NCBI GenBank assembly: GCA_038049695.1
Contig: CP142451.1
Span: 44,589,001 to 44,653,000, forward strand
Origin: Cinnamomum chago
Lineage: Eukaryota; Streptophyta; Magnoliopsida; Laurales; Lauraceae
Direction of reading: 5' to 3'
DNA length: 64,000 nt
Below, one piece after another: positions 35,684 to 47,812 of the stretch. The position numbers and the translations under genes are program-made. The stretch's first letter is position 1; every line of letters begins with the position of its first letter. The notes beneath the pieces are model-generated. The model ran no database searches. It was not told where the DNA came from and saw only the letters and a list, made by a program, of their open reading frames with translations.

Positions 35684-36206
35684 CTTTTATAGCCTTTTTA
35701 ATAAAATTTATTTCATTTTATTTTGTATTTCCTTTATTATAATTTCTCACTTGTGCTGGGTTTTAGTTTTTTTTTTTTTTTTTTTTTGTGATGGATTTTC
35801 ATGAATTTGTGGGTTCTTTTGTCTTGTCCTTTTGTGCTCCGTTTTTTAGTTTTTTTTCCTCATGAGTGTTTGATTATTTTAAATTGCATATGTTATTGAG
35901 TTGATTATGGATTTTCATTTCTATGTGTCTTTCAAATTTCATTGGATTTTATTTATAGTTTATATTGTTTGTTTTTTTTTTATTTTGCTTTTTAGTTTTC
36001 TTGATCATTAATCTTCAATTTTCATGGGCTTGTGTTTTTTTATTTAAATTATATGGTATTAGGTATTGAATTCTTATGGACTTTTTTTTCTTTCCTCTCT
36101 TAGACTAAAACATTTTGCATTTAATTTTAAAGAAACTGATCATAAAGTTTTTTTTATAAATTTTAATATTATGATTAGTTAGCATGGGCATGTTCTTCTA
36201 GTTAAT
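35278..36206. other. AT-rich non-coding DNA with simple repeats
   Basis: Long T runs (35768-35787 and others) and a TA tract at 35663-35682. No gene was seen. Confidence 0.5.
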
Positions 36207-36215
36207 ATATATATA

Positions 36216-36384
36216 GGGGGATGTTCAAGTGAGGGATGGTGAAGGACACTCCCATTTTTTAGAAGTTTCAAATACAAAAGCACTTTGTACTTTTTGGAAA
36301 GATTCTCTTTTGTACTTAAAACTTTCTAAAAATGGGAGTGTCCCTCACCCTATGGTGAGGGAATCCCTCACTTGAATATTACCC
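36216..36384. mobile_element. Foldback MITE, 169 bp
   Basis: The terminal inverted repeat reads GGGGGATGTTCAAGTGAGGG on the left and its near-complement CCCTCACTTGAATATTACCC on the right. An inner inverted pair (GGACACTCCCATTTTT with AAAAATGGGAGTGTCC) makes it almost one long hairpin. ATATATATA flanks both sides; this could be a 9-bp duplication but is simple sequence. Confidence 0.75.
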
Positions 36385-38100
36385 ATATATATATATATAT
36401 ATATATGAAGCAAAGTGGATCCAATTGAAAAATTGAGCAATTGGATCCAATTGATTTTGACCATTTTAAATTATCTTAAGTGTCCCTTGACTGGGCCAAA
36501 GTTATTCTTTAAAGTTTAAAAACGGTTAAGAAAATGGAGTCTCAATTGAGTGACTCTTCCCCTTCATCTTCCCTCTCAACATTACTTCTCTGACTCCCAT
36601 CAGTGCTTCTATCTCAATGCCCATCTTCCTCTTCCTCTTCATCCTCCCTCTCCCATCAGTCCCACTCAACACTCTCATCTCCTCCCTCCTCGCTCAACCC
36701 CATTCCTCAGCATCGATTGCTGCGATCCCCATGGCACGTACCTCTCTTTATCTTTCTTCCTACCTCTCTCTTGCTCTGTCTCCTTCTTTGGCTAAAGAGA
36801 TGAAGGAAATAATAAGTGGGATCTGCCCTATTGCAGGATATTCGTTTGGAGGAGATAAAAAGAGGGAAAAAGAAAAGAGGGTTTGGAGAGGAGAAGAAGA
36901 AAGGGTTGTTGTCCTCATAAATCATGTCACTGTGATAGCCCAACATGCCCTTGAAGTCTAGCTGCTTCCTCTGATTTCGGGTGTATGCCTTTTTTATCTT
37001 ATTTTATTTACTCCTTAACTGTCTACCATGTTTTTTTTATGGTTATGTGGGTTTTTCACTACTTCTCTAGTAGGTTTTTTTTCTTGGCTATAAATAATTA
37101 AAAAAAAATTAATCTCTTTCCTTTTCTCCTGGTATCACTTTGGTTTGATTCCGTTTTTACTCAATTGTCCAGGCTGTGCCTGACAAATGCCTCTTTGTTT
37201 TGAGTTTTTTTGTTGATTCTTTGTATAGGTTGTGCTTTACAAAATGCCTATTTGCTGTGTTTGAATCATATGATCAGACAATCCACCAACCTATAAATAA
37301 TGTAATCCTAAATATGAGCCAACAAATAGTTTTTTATTTGAATAGGTTGTTTTTTGTTTATTCTTTTTGCTCACGGTTGATTTATTTCTTTACTTTTTTT
37401 TTAAAGAAAGTAGAGGTCAATGTTTATACATTTTTTCAAAAATCTGGAGCTAAAAAACGGTTTGATCAGTTCTAAAATGATATTGGTGCTATTTCAAAGG
37501 GGTAGAGAAGAAATTTGTGCGAAGGGAAAGAAATGACCATTGACCTATATGAAAATAAAAAAAATGGTGTATTTATGCAATGAGAGGATTGCACATTTTT
37601 ATGATTTTCTTTGTTAACAATATTATCTTATTTGGTGTGATGTATTTTCCTTACATAGAAGAAAAAAAATGAATAATTTTTCATTAATAGAGAGGACTTT
37701 GATTTTCTATGAAAATATAAAATTCCATTCTCACAAGGAAATAAAATTTTTATGCTAGAATCCTCTTGTTGCACAAACAAGTCCAAATGGGGTGAATTTG
37801 TTTTATTGGGCTTTGAAATTATCAATGAACAACAAAAACTTGAATGCATTTCTTATTACTAAAATTATATATATTAACAAAATTCGCTTTTCTATTTCTT
37901 CTTTAGTAATTATTGTTGTTATTATTATTTTTATATTGTTGTTGAATGGATTTTTTAGCTTTATCTTTGTAATAGTTTATTGTTGATGTTGACCACTTGT
38001 ATTTGTGACTGGAGATGTGTTGACTATTTTTATATAAATATGCATGGATATGTTCTTATATGTTTATAATTAACTTTGATATCTCATAAATTCAAAATGT
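36385..38100. other. AT-rich non-coding DNA
   Basis: It includes a TA tract, a pyrimidine-rich stretch at 36545-36720 and many T or A runs. Short reading frames here have no recognisable similarity or codon structure. Confidence 0.5.
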
Positions 38101-38299
38101 AATATCTTACTTTTTGCCCCGGGCTAAGCTTGGGGTGTTGTTGCTAGTTTAGTACATGCTGGTCAGAGTTCAATTAGATCAGTTTCTCTTGATCCCTGGA
38201 GTAGGCATATATTTACCAAATCTGGGCCAATTTAATAATCAGGCCATGAAATTAGGCCCATATACAAACATTCCATGGGCCTAAAACAGAACCCAAATC

Positions 38300-39193
38300 A
38301 TCCCAAATCCAGTGAATAGCCTGTGAGGGAGACACTCCTCTCTACCATGGGTTAAAATATGAGACGTGAGGTACAAAAAGAAAATACTTAATCAAACTAG
38401 CATAGAAAGGAAAATAGAAGGAAAATAAGTTTTTATCTAAAATCCTAGAAAGATTCCTTCAATTCTTGTGCCCCTAAACCAAACCAATCCAATCCCTTTA
38501 TGATATTTTAGTTCTTAGTGAAGAAATCATGTGGCCTGCCTGCCATGGGACTCACGTCGGGTTATGCATGTGGTTGACACCACAGCTGAATCTCTAGATA
38601 AAGCTTTAATTTGTGACCCTAGAAAAGTTTGGATCAGGATCAGACTCCTAGTTTGACAGAATTCTCACACTGGTCAGGAGATGTGAGATTCGAGATTCCA
38701 AAAAGGGTAGAGTGCATGATAGTCGTGACTACTAGGGATCGCTCTATATAAAGGAGATAAGAACCCTTGGTTCATCATCCAAAAGATCTGAAAGCATTCA
38801 TAGTGAGTTCTCTAGAGCTATCTCACATCAGAATGCACAAAGGTTCTCGGCGAGTTTGGTTCCGACACCCATATGAGATCAACAATTAAAAAAATCGGTG
38901 TCAGAGCCAGATCTTTGTGCATTTGACGGTTTGGATCGGGCAATAGGCTACAGATTTCTAGGATTGGGCTTGGTCTTCTTCAAGTTTTTCCCTTAGGTTT
39001 GTTCCTTCTCAACTAGTCTCGGGAAGAAGGGGAGGACCGAAGTGGTCTTGCTTCCTTTTTCAAGCACGAAAACTAAGGGCTTTGTGGTCTTGACCTATTC
39101 TTTTCGTTCTTGAAAAAGTAAGACCTCGAGCCATGAGTCTAATGGCATATTACTGTGGAAGGAGGAGCCTAGTTGACTTTCCTTTGGAGCTTT
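38300..39193 (+). mobile_element. 5' end of an LTR retroelement: LTR end, PBS, leader
   Basis: A TATA box (TATATAAAG) at 38746-38754 is followed by a transcribed LTR part ending GAGATCAACA at 38884. After a short A-rich gap comes TCGGTGTCAGAGCC (38894-38908), one or two changes from the initiator tRNA-Met site. A leader follows. The LTR start and the rest of the element were not found, so it is truncated. Confidence 0.55.
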
Positions 39194-39637
39194 TGTAATG
39201 TCTTGATCCTGTAATTAGTTTTAGTTAATTGTATTTTAGTTGACTAAGTGCGATTAGTTAATTATATTTTAGTTTTAGGAAAGTTTGAGGGGGGTTTTTT
39301 TTTATTTCTTATTTATGAGATTTTAGGTTTGTTGGGTAGATGACCTAATTTCCAAAAGTGTGCCCTTCTATTGCATCTCAATCCAACACTTTGAAGACCT
39401 TCAAAATCCAACTCAAGTTCACCAGGGACCACATTGTAAATATCATAAACTTTATACGGACCCCTTTCTAAATGTGACCCTTCACATCCATTCACTTTTG
39501 CTAAGCATCATTTCCCCTCTTCCTTTCTTTTCTCTTCTTTTTTCATTACTCTTTGCTTGAAGTGGAGATCCAAGGCCTCCCATCACCATTCATCAGCACC
39601 ACCACCACCACCACCATCAAGACCCCACAAGCTCCCT
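39194..39637 (+). repeat. Possible truncated gypsy LTR start
   Basis: The series TGTAATGTCTTGATCC ... GATTAGTTAATT ... GTTTGAGGGGGG recalls the first 300 bases of the gypsy LTRs here, without clear termini. A CAC-type trinucleotide run is at 39598-39617. Confidence 0.3.
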
Positions 39638-40219
39638 TGTTGGCGCAACCCGGAGGCCATGATGAAGATCTACACTTCCGATGGTGAGATCGAGCCCTAA
39701 GACTCAAAACCCTAAGATCACTTAGGGGAAAATGCCCAAAGGGGAACTTAGAAGAACAATTTTGAAATCTTATTAAAAATATAGCATGAGCATTACAAGC
39801 AAGATTATTAATGATTCCGAAAATCACTCCCTAAAATCTCTCACTAAAATCTCAAAGTAAAACAAATCACTAAAATCTCTTCGATCAGAGATTACATCTG
39901 TTAGACCCCGACCCAGACCAAGTCGATTAGTGTGTGATTAGTATGTGTTTAGTCATAAGTGGGTTTAGTGATCATTGGGTTAGAAGTAATTAGTTTAGTC
40001 TTGGACATAGCTTTGGGAAATTTGAGAACGTTTAGTATTAGTCTAACACACTCAGGAAGGCCTGAGTGCCCGTGTAAGCATGGGAAGATCGTATCGATTG
40101 TCGTGTGATTGTGATTTCGATTTCATTCGAATGATTTTTCTATGTGTTACAACTTTCGTTTTAAGCCCATTCATGTTTGAACCCAAAAACCCATGTTTTG
40201 GCCCAAAGAGGGTAAAAAT

Positions 40220-42560
40220 TAGGGGTGTAACGGTTCGGTTAACCGGTCTTTTTGGGGAAACCGTTAACCGAACCGTAACCGCGGTTTTCCGTCTTTAAAA
40301 ACCGTAACCGTAACCGTATATACAAAAACCGTGGAAAACCGAACCGCGGTTAACCGTATTATACGGTTCGGTTACGGTTAATAACCGTGGAAAAATATAC
40401 ACAGTAATACAGTATAATTTAATTTCATTCATCTAGTTAAAACAAACATGGTAGAAAACCTGAGTAAGATAATAAGATTTTATCTAAACCATTAAATGGA
40501 GATGTTTCTTATATTTGTTTCCACCATTAAGGAATGTAATTTCAAGGCTTCCTCACCTTGCCCATTGTGCACATAGCTTGTAAAACAATGGATTTTTTTT
40601 TGCAATATAAGCACATCATGTATGGTCTCAATAGTCTAAGCAACATTTCACAGTTCAGTTAAGTGAACTGATAACAAAGCTTACAACTAAGAGCAGAAAA
40701 GCTAAGAATTCGATGATATTCATAGACATGAATTGATGTTGATGTTGGAGTAGTCAGGGAAAACATGTCATTTCGTTGACTACAAAGCCAATACAAAGTT
40801 TCTAGATCTGGATCATTGATCTTGATAGGACTGCTTGTGTCTTCATTCCTAACCAACTATAGGCCTATAATTAAGCGGTTGGGATTTTGGAATCATGGAG
40901 ATTTTTAAAGCGTTCCAAATCCAAAAACCATCAGACCAATAATCCAGCGAGTAACCAAGATGGGAAATATGCATCTTGCAGGATCATATTCCACATTAGT
41001 CAGAATAACAAGTTGGTTGGATCCTTGTTGCATACCTCCTATTATGGCATTCCAAGAGAGAGAGGGAGAGAGCAGAGAGGGAGGGAGAGCAGAGAGGGTA
41101 GAGAGGGAGAGTAGAGAGGGAGAGAGCAGAGAGGGTAGAGAGGGAGAGCAAAGAGGGAGGCGTGTGGGCGCAGGGCGGAAACGAAGGGGAGAGAGCGAGG
41201 GGGAGAAGGAGCGAACGAGAGGGAGAGAGTGGGCGGAGCAGAGAGAGGGTGAGGAAGAGAGCAGAGAGAGTGGACGGGAGAGAGGGAGATCAGAGAGGGA
41301 GAGACAGAGGGTGAGCGGAGAGGGAGACGATGAGAGAGGGGAGAGAGGGAGATCAGAGAGGGAGGGAGAGCAGAGAGGGAGAAGATGAGAGAGGGGAGAG
41401 AGGGAGATCAGAGAGCAGAGAGATGGAAAGAGAGCGGAAGGAGAGTGAGGGATAGAGAGCAGAGAGGGAGACGATGAGAGAGGGGAGAGAGGGAGATCAG
41501 AGAGGGAGGGAGAGTAGAGAGAGAGCAGAGGAGGGAGACGATGAGAGAGGGGAGATAGGGAGATCAGAGAGGGAGAGAGCAGAGAGATGGAGATGGAGAG
41601 AGAGAAGGAGAGAGCAGAGAGGGAGACGATGAGAGAGGGGAGAGAGGGAGATCAGAGAGGGAGGGAGAGCAGAGAGAGAGCAGAGGAGGGAGACGATGAG
41701 AGAGGGGAGAGAGGGAGATCAGAGAGGGAGAGAGCAGAGAGATCGAGATGGAGAGAGAGAGGGAGAGAGCAGAGAGGGAGGGAGAGCAGAGAGGGTAGAG
41801 AGGGAGAGTAGAGAGGGAGAGAGCAGAGAGGGTAGAGAGGGAGAGCAGAGAGGGCGGAAACGAAGGGGAGAGAGCGAGGGGGAGAAGGAGCGAACGAGAG
41901 GGAGAGAGTGGGCGGAGCAGAGAGAGGGTGAGGAAGAGAGCAGAGAGAGTGGACGGAAGAGAGGGAGATCAGAGAGGGAGAGACAGAGGGTGAGCGGAGA
42001 GGGAGATGATGAGAGAGGGGAGAGAGGGAGATCAGAGAGGGAGGGAGAGCAGAGAGGGAGACGATGAGAGAGGGAGAGAGCAGAGAGCAGAGAGATGGAG
42101 AGAGTGAGGGATAGAGAGCAGAGAGGGAGAAAGGAGAGATGGAAAGATGTGTGTACCTGAGAGAGGGGAGCTGCTGAGAGAGGGAGGCGATGACGCGATG
42201 ACGATGTGGAGATGAGAGGGAGGGAGAGAGCAGAGAGGGAGGCGTCTGGGAGGCGATGACGATGTGGGACTGGGAAGCTAGGGTTTGGTTTTATGCAATG
42301 AAAATTTCGTTTACCCCCCTTGTATATAATTTTATTTGTTATCGGTGCGGTTAACCGCATACGGTTAACCGAACCGTATTTTACGGTTCGGTTCGGTTAA
42401 TAACCGTGAATATTGTGGAAAACCGTAACCGAACCGAACCATGCGGTTTTTTTGTTTTATTAACCGTAACCGAACCGAACCGTGAAAATACGGTTAATAA
42501 CCGCGGTTCGGTTCGGTTCGGTGCGGTTTGACGGTTAGGCGGTTTTTTCTTACACCCCTA
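40220..42560. mobile_element. Non-autonomous hAT element, 2341 bp
   Basis: Termini are TAGGGGTGTAA and TTACACCCCTA, flanked by exact 8-bp duplications GTAAAAAT (40212-40219 and 42561-42568), which is diagnostic of hAT. Both ends hold dense subterminal repeats of CGGTTAACCG and CGGTTCGGTT in both orientations, as transposase-binding sites often appear. There is no transposase. The centre is a 1.2-kb purine tract. Confidence 0.93.
41046..42250. repeat. GA-rich purine tract in the hAT element
   Basis: About 1.2 kb of GAGAGGGAGAGAGCAGAG-type sequence. A segment with the landmark GGGCGGAAACGAAGG recurs at 41173 and 41852 (period 679), so the tract grew by large as well as small duplications. Long open frames on both strands come from the near absence of T on one strand and are not genes. 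Confidence 0.85.
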
Positions 42561-43017
42561 GTAAAAATTGTCTTTCTTGCACAAATCTGGACAAAATCTT
42601 CGAGATCTCAAAATCATGTCAAAAATATACTTTTTGGAAACTAGATATTTCGACGATCGTTTTATCCTTCTTCGTCGAAGTCATCTGAGGCCCACAAGAT
42701 CGTGTTTTGGTCATTTCAAGTTCAAGTCATATGGGCCCCACTTGCAAGTGCCTCAAGTTAACTCATCTCTCCCCTCTCTACTCTTTTCATTCACTTTACC
42801 AAAATCCTGCAACTCTCTTGACCTAGAGTGTGAAACCCTTCTTTTTCTCTTCCTCTTCATTCCTCTTGCATGCTTTAGTTAGAAAGCTCCAAAAAGGATT
42901 CCAAAATCATCATCTTCTTCATCTCCTTGCAAGCTCTCTATCAATACAAGTTTCTTGGAGCTTCTTGTGGAACCAGCTCTACATTGTCTCCATTCCTTCT
43001 TGTGTGGCCATTTCTAG

Positions 43018-43160
43018 GTAAGAGCTTCAATCCATACTTTCCATGAAACCTTTTTAGCTCTTAAAGATCTTGTTTTTCATTTGGAAAACCCTTTTTGTTC
43101 AAATGATTCTTTGTTTCCATTTTGAGTGAGTTTGTGTGGTTTTCTTGGATTTCCTTGTAG
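43018..43160 (+). other. Intron-like segment in LTR-D
   Basis: The donor TCTAG|GTAAGAG and the acceptor run TTTCCTTGTAG border 143 bases at the place equivalent to the LTR-A and LTR-B segments. Confidence 0.6.
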
Positions 43161-43464
43161 TGTGGGGTAGCTTGAGGGAAGTGCTTCAGAAGGAGTATTT
43201 TAGCATTGATCAAGGCAAGTAATCTCTATAGGACCATTGTGCATGTGTATTTTAAGCTTCATTGTTGTTGTAGAAATTTTACATATAAATATGTTATAAG
43301 TTTCATGATCATGTTTTCCTTGGATTGAATATTTGAGATTGGGAAAAATGTGTGTTTTGTCCCATGGAGAGCATGTAGGCTCAGGGAGTACAAGTGGAAT
43401 GAGAAACAAGAAGAAGGGAAGAAGGAAATGTAAAAATCTGAACTGGACTGCATTTCATGTGCAG

Positions 43465-43910
43465 TTCCGTCAGCCGTCGGTCGGCAGGCGGCTAGCCGAA
43501 ATCCTCATTTCGGTTAACCGCGAGCTGACCGAGCTCGACGGTTCCCTTTTCAGAAGCTGACATTTTGGCAGTGTGTAACGGTCAGCTGGTCGGTTAGCAA
43601 GCGGCTAGCCGCCATACCCCATGTCAGCTAACCGCTGGCCAACCGCGCGTTGGCGGTCCCTTTTCCCGAGAGCTATATTTCAAACTAGATTTCCCGCGGT
43701 CAGCCCTACGGTCATCTTACGGTTAACCGCCAAGTCTCAGTTCGGCTAACCGTAAGCTAACCGCAGTCAGTTCGGTTCATTTTCCAGAGGGCTGTGTTGG
43801 ACCTGGATTTCCAGCGGTCAGCCTGTCGGTCAGCTGGCGGCTAGCCGCCAGACCCTAGTTCGGCTAGCCGACATCTGACCGCGAGGTGACCGAAATTGAC
43901 AAATTTCCTG
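43465..43910. repeat. CGGTTAACCG / GCGGCTAGCCGC palindrome array in LTR-D
   Basis: Four units of about 110 bases. Each contains GGTCAGC boxes, a GGCGGCTAGCCGCC-type palindrome and TGACCG boxes in nested inverted order. Examples are 43480-43540 and 43820-43900. Confidence 0.85.
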
Positions 43911-45355
43911 TTTGAAGAGTTTTTGTAAGAATGAAAGCTTGAACATGTTAAGTGGCCTTTAGCCTGACATTATGCACTCGAAACCCGAGATGTCCTTGAA
44001 CTTCTGGGGTACCAATTCTGTTTTAATTCCAACATCTAGGCTTCGACTGCACAACGATCAACCAAAGGTCCTTGCATGAGCTTAATAGGCTTTGCATTCG
44101 TACTTTGGTTTCGATATAATGAATATCATCGTGCACTCGTTTTGAAGTTTAAGTACAAGCTCGTTTTGAAGATGTGTTTCAAGAAAAAAGGGGATCACTT
44201 CCTAAGCGTGTTATGCATATTAATTATGCCCTTGCTAGTCGTATTCATCGTGTTTTGATAAGTGATTTCCCCCATTTTATCTCGACATGTTTTGATAGTG
44301 TTTTGCGTGTTTTGTGCATTCATGAATTAAGTAACACCACTGAGCTTGGACTACCCTTTCAGTTTGTTCCACTGTCTGGGGGTACTTAAACATGTGGACT
44401 GTCTGCAGACTGGTCGTGTATTTATTACACATCGTGCGTGTCCGGTTCCGCGGCCGGAATTCCCGTCTTTGTGGGAAATCGTGTCGTGATTATATTATGT
44501 ATATCATGCTTGTCGTGCGTGCTTGCTCTTTTCATTATATAAATGATAGAGAAAGGATGGGCTCTTTGTGGATGATAACTATTCATGATATATTATGTAC
44601 TCATGCTAGTTTGTTTTAGTATCTCAGCTCAGTTAAGCATTTCTGCATCTCAGTCAGTATAGTATTTCAAATCAAGGATTTGCTTATATGTTTTCTTAAA
44701 CGTTATTGGTTCATGCTTGCACCTAAATTGATTACCTGCCAAACCATCGTGTTTGACTCTTGTTTGTTGGTGCCCAGGTGCAGGAGACGCTACCTTTGAG
44801 GAGGAGCGTTAGGAGGAGGCTTGTGAGCCAACCCCTGTAAGAGAGTGGCAGCCCGACGATGTCATCTAGACGTCGGGCGGGTTCTTGAGTCTCGTCATCA
44901 TTTTATTGGGGTTTCCTTTAACTATTTTTAGAGAAGTGTATTGGCCTCTGTTGGCCTCTTATGGGTTGTAATTAAACTTAAATTACTTTTGAGTCAGTTT
45001 TATAACTTGAACTATGTTGGGAATGCCATGTTAGCTTCTTTCTTTGATACTATGTCTTGTTACTATCTGCCATGGCACTTAAATAGTTTATTGGTGCTCA
45101 TTTTGATATGTTTTGCTACACGCTTCCGCAAACTTGATCGTGTGAGTCAGATTCCACGTGTCTTTGGGAATCCTCACCGCGGGAACCTGTGAGAAAACAA
45201 TAAACATAAACTATCTTAACAATCGACACGTCGCGGGCCCGGGGATCCGTTCCGGGGTCGCGACAACATCAAATTACTAAACTATTTAAAGAAAGCAAAT
45301 CATCCTTGGTGGGACCTATTAGTGGGCCCTATCCTTCTTGGATTTCACTGCATCA

Positions 45356-45367
45356 ACTCTCCCCCGC
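45356..45367 (-). promoter_or_regulatory. Polypurine tract of the minus-strand gypsy element
   Basis: On the minus strand GCGGGGGAGAGT abuts the LTR start TGATGCAG. Confidence 0.75.
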
Positions 45368-45710
45368 TTGGAAAAACTTGACTCCAGCGAGTTGAAATGT
45401 TGATAACACAGGAGAGAATCCAACCACAAGATCAGAAAATGTCCACTGGGTCGAAAATCAAACGCACAAATGTTTGCCTCATCTTCTGATCTACATGACA
45501 TGGGTTGGGAGTTTTACACAATGTGTTCAACCATCTAAAAGTAGATTGGAAGCATCGCTTCTTTTGATGTCTGTATATAACGCGAATGAACGCTATTTCC
45601 ATGAGAGATTGCAATTGTAAAATTTATCATATCCGAATGCAATCGTCAAGCTTCCATTGGTGATCCCTGAAGATGAAGTCAATGTGAGGGACTGCATCAA
45701 CTTGTTCTTC

Positions 45711-46928
45711 TTATGAAACTATTGGAACAATCGACTTGATTACAGATTTTTTTTGAAGTGACCTAACAATTGGATCCAATGGATGTTCAATCTTCTTGCT
45801 AACTTGATCAGATTCTTTAATATATGCTTGTCTTTGCTCTTCCTCAGCCCTTTGCGACTCTTGACTTTCATTACTATAATCAGTATTGTTGTTACCAACG
45901 AAATCATCATTGCCATGAACTTGCTCTTCAATGTCATCTTTGATGTTCGAAGTCAGCTCTTTTGGTGCAATCATGGCTACTCTTTCAACTTTTTGCTCCT
46001 TTTGTGGCGCTTCTGTTGAAGGTGCAGACGACGACAGAGATGTCGATGTCATTGGCATGAGTCTACTCCATCTTCCATTTCTGAAAATGGTATATGTATT
46101 TGCCTCTATATCATGGTGCACTTTTTGATCAAAAAGCCATGAACAACCAAAAAGGATATGAGCAATATTCATATGAATCACATTACACCAAATCTAATTT
46201 TCATAGCCGCCAAGCTTGAAAGATACCAAACATCTGTGAGTCACGGGAATGACATGACCGGTAGACCATGTGACTAGGTAGGGCTTAGGAAGTTTGTTAG
46301 TAGACAAATTAAGCTTGTCAATGACCTCTTGTATAACAAAATTAATCACACTACCATTGTCAATAACCACATTAACATCTTTGTCAATAACTATCACCCG
46401 CGTGTGAAATTTCTTAGCATTTGTCCATTCTTCTTCCTCTTGTTCATTGGTATTGAGGAGGGGATGAATGACAAGAGTGAGATTATCTTCTCCTGCGAAA
46501 AGTCTTTCCACAACATGAGCTCTTAATCTTTGTTAAACTTTTCTTTCTTGACACTGAGATTGACACATGGGAGATTTTCGAAGCATGTGCTCAACATGAA
46601 TAGCTTCTTTATACTCTTTTGGAATGGTTTCACAAAAAATTACTTTTGCTGGTATGCTTGGCCTTAACCCTTTAATATATCGAGCTCCATCATTCTTATC
46701 TCTCTCCTACAAGCCACATAAAATTTTCAACTCTTGATATTGAGAGGTGTATTCATCCACAATTAATTTTCCTTGCTTCAAATTGTTGTTCTGCTCAAAA
46801 TGGTAATGATTCCTATATCTGAACTCATACATAAGACCTTCAATGTGTCTCATATTGATTTGATAGGCTCGGTGAGTGACACTTTGAACGGTGGGATTTG
46901 AATTAGGCCCACCTGACTCAGGCCACAA
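45711..46928 (-). pseudogene. Gypsy gag end and protease region; RT and integrase absent
   Basis: Reading leftwards: a gag-like segment (46928-46707: RYRNHYHFEQNNNLKQGKLI, VDEYTSQYQELKILCGL), then the retropepsin-like region (46511-46194: VVIDNGSVINFVIQEVIDKL, with DNGS in place of the usual D-S/T-G) and a following block with MNIAHILFGCSWLFDQKVHH (46181 onwards), a common motif just after protease in Reina/CRM-type gypsy elements. The frame then decays. Only about 350 bases separate this from the polypurine tract, so the pol core has been deleted. Confidence 0.82.
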
Positions 46929-47812
46929 ATTTCTGCATTTTGTATATTTTTTTTTGGATCGGGGTGGGCCTAGACTCAGATCAGGCCCAAACTCAGGTTA
47001 GGCCAAAAATGCCTAAGTCAGGTAAGTGTGACACACGTGGGAGGAAGAAGAAAGCTTTATTTTTTGTTCTCTCTCGGGTCTAGTGCAGGGAAGGAAAATA
47101 AGAGATTTTAGCCGCTTACCTGTTTCGATTCTGAAGAACAAAAACAGAGAGGCTCTGCTAGCTTTCGGTGAGGATGAGGGGTCAGTGGCTGCTTGTTGGG
47201 GAGAGGAAGATCAATCGATGGTGCCACGTATGCTTACTCAACTCAGATCTCCTTTTCATCTCTCATCTTCTCTCTGCTCCTTTTCTTCTTCTTTCTATTT
47301 TGCTGCTGCCCTTCTTTTCTTTTATTTTTTATGCTGTCCTTCTTCTCTGTTCTCTCACTTTTATTTTCTTCTCTTCTCTGGGTATGGGTGATGGAAGCGA
47401 AGGGATGGAGTTCTGCTTGGTTGTGCCTGCTAGGGGCAAGGATGGTTGGGATGAGGGGAAGGAGGATTCGGGTGGGGCTGGGATGTGAATCGGTTGCAGG
47501 AGATATGGGTGTGGGTTATTGGGGAACTGTTAAAGGAGAGGCACAGGGTTGGTTGGCTGGATAGGATTCGAGCGCAGTTTTTTTTTTTTTTTTGAATGGG
47601 GCCTTTGAAAGGCTTCAACAGAGATGGTGTATGGCAGAGGGGCTTGAGTTCGGTGGTTTAGAGAGATGGGAGATGTGGAGAAGGTGTTTAGTGAGGGGGA
47701 AGGCTTCTGGAACAGTGGTGGGTTTTCTTTATTTCTGGGTAAACGGATGTCGGTGGTTGTGATGGTTTTGGTGGATGGGAGATGTGGAAGGTGTATGGCA
47801 GAGGGGTGTGGG
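46929..47812. other. Leader of the minus-strand gypsy element, no gene seen
   Basis: Low-complexity stretches, including a pyrimidine-rich run at 47240-47380 and a T run at 47579-47593. No coding or RNA signal was recognised. Confidence 0.45.

Larger units (their letters stand above)
39899..45265 (+). mobile_element. Gypsy solo LTR ('LTR-D'), about 3.0 kb plus a hAT insertion
   Basis: It starts TGTTAGACCCCGACC and ends GGGGTCGCGACA, flanked by exact ACATC (39894-39898 and 45266-45270). The empty target, GATTACATCAAATTAC, is visible in the sister LTR at 49047-49062. It carries an intron-like segment (43018-43160), a palindrome array (43465-43910), the hairpin box (44740-44755) and the acidic frame (44792-44869, with one stop). 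Without the hAT insertion and its duplication it is 3018 bp. Confidence 0.93.
39638..45355 (-). repeat. 3' LTR of a minus-strand gypsy element, split by LTR-D
   Basis: On the minus strand it starts TGATGCAGTGAAATCC at 45355 after a polypurine tract and ends TTGCGCCAACA at 39638. The pieces are 39638-39898 and 45271-45355. The matching 5' LTR is at 48691-49072, where the sequence around the break is uninterrupted. Confidence 0.8.

Noticed and set aside
36207-36393. Nine-base ATATATATA target duplication of the 169-bp MITE
   Set aside because: Both flanks are TA simple repeats, so the match may be accidental. The element is supported by its inverted ends instead.
36550-36961. Possible coding exon with a hydrophobic start (81-114 codons)
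   Set aside because: It is a pyrimidine-rich low-complexity run read in three frames. No splice or domain evidence links it to the USP exons.
40960-42360. Long open frames on both strands (up to about 213 codons) rich in Arg/Glu/Gly or Ser/Leu/Pro
   Set aside because: They arise from the GA-rich tract, which has almost no T on one strand. Composition is low-complexity and no domain is visible.
47041-47564. Three overlapping plus-strand frames of about 100-120 codons
   Set aside because: They come from a T/C-rich stretch in a retroelement leader, in different frames with no recognisable motif.
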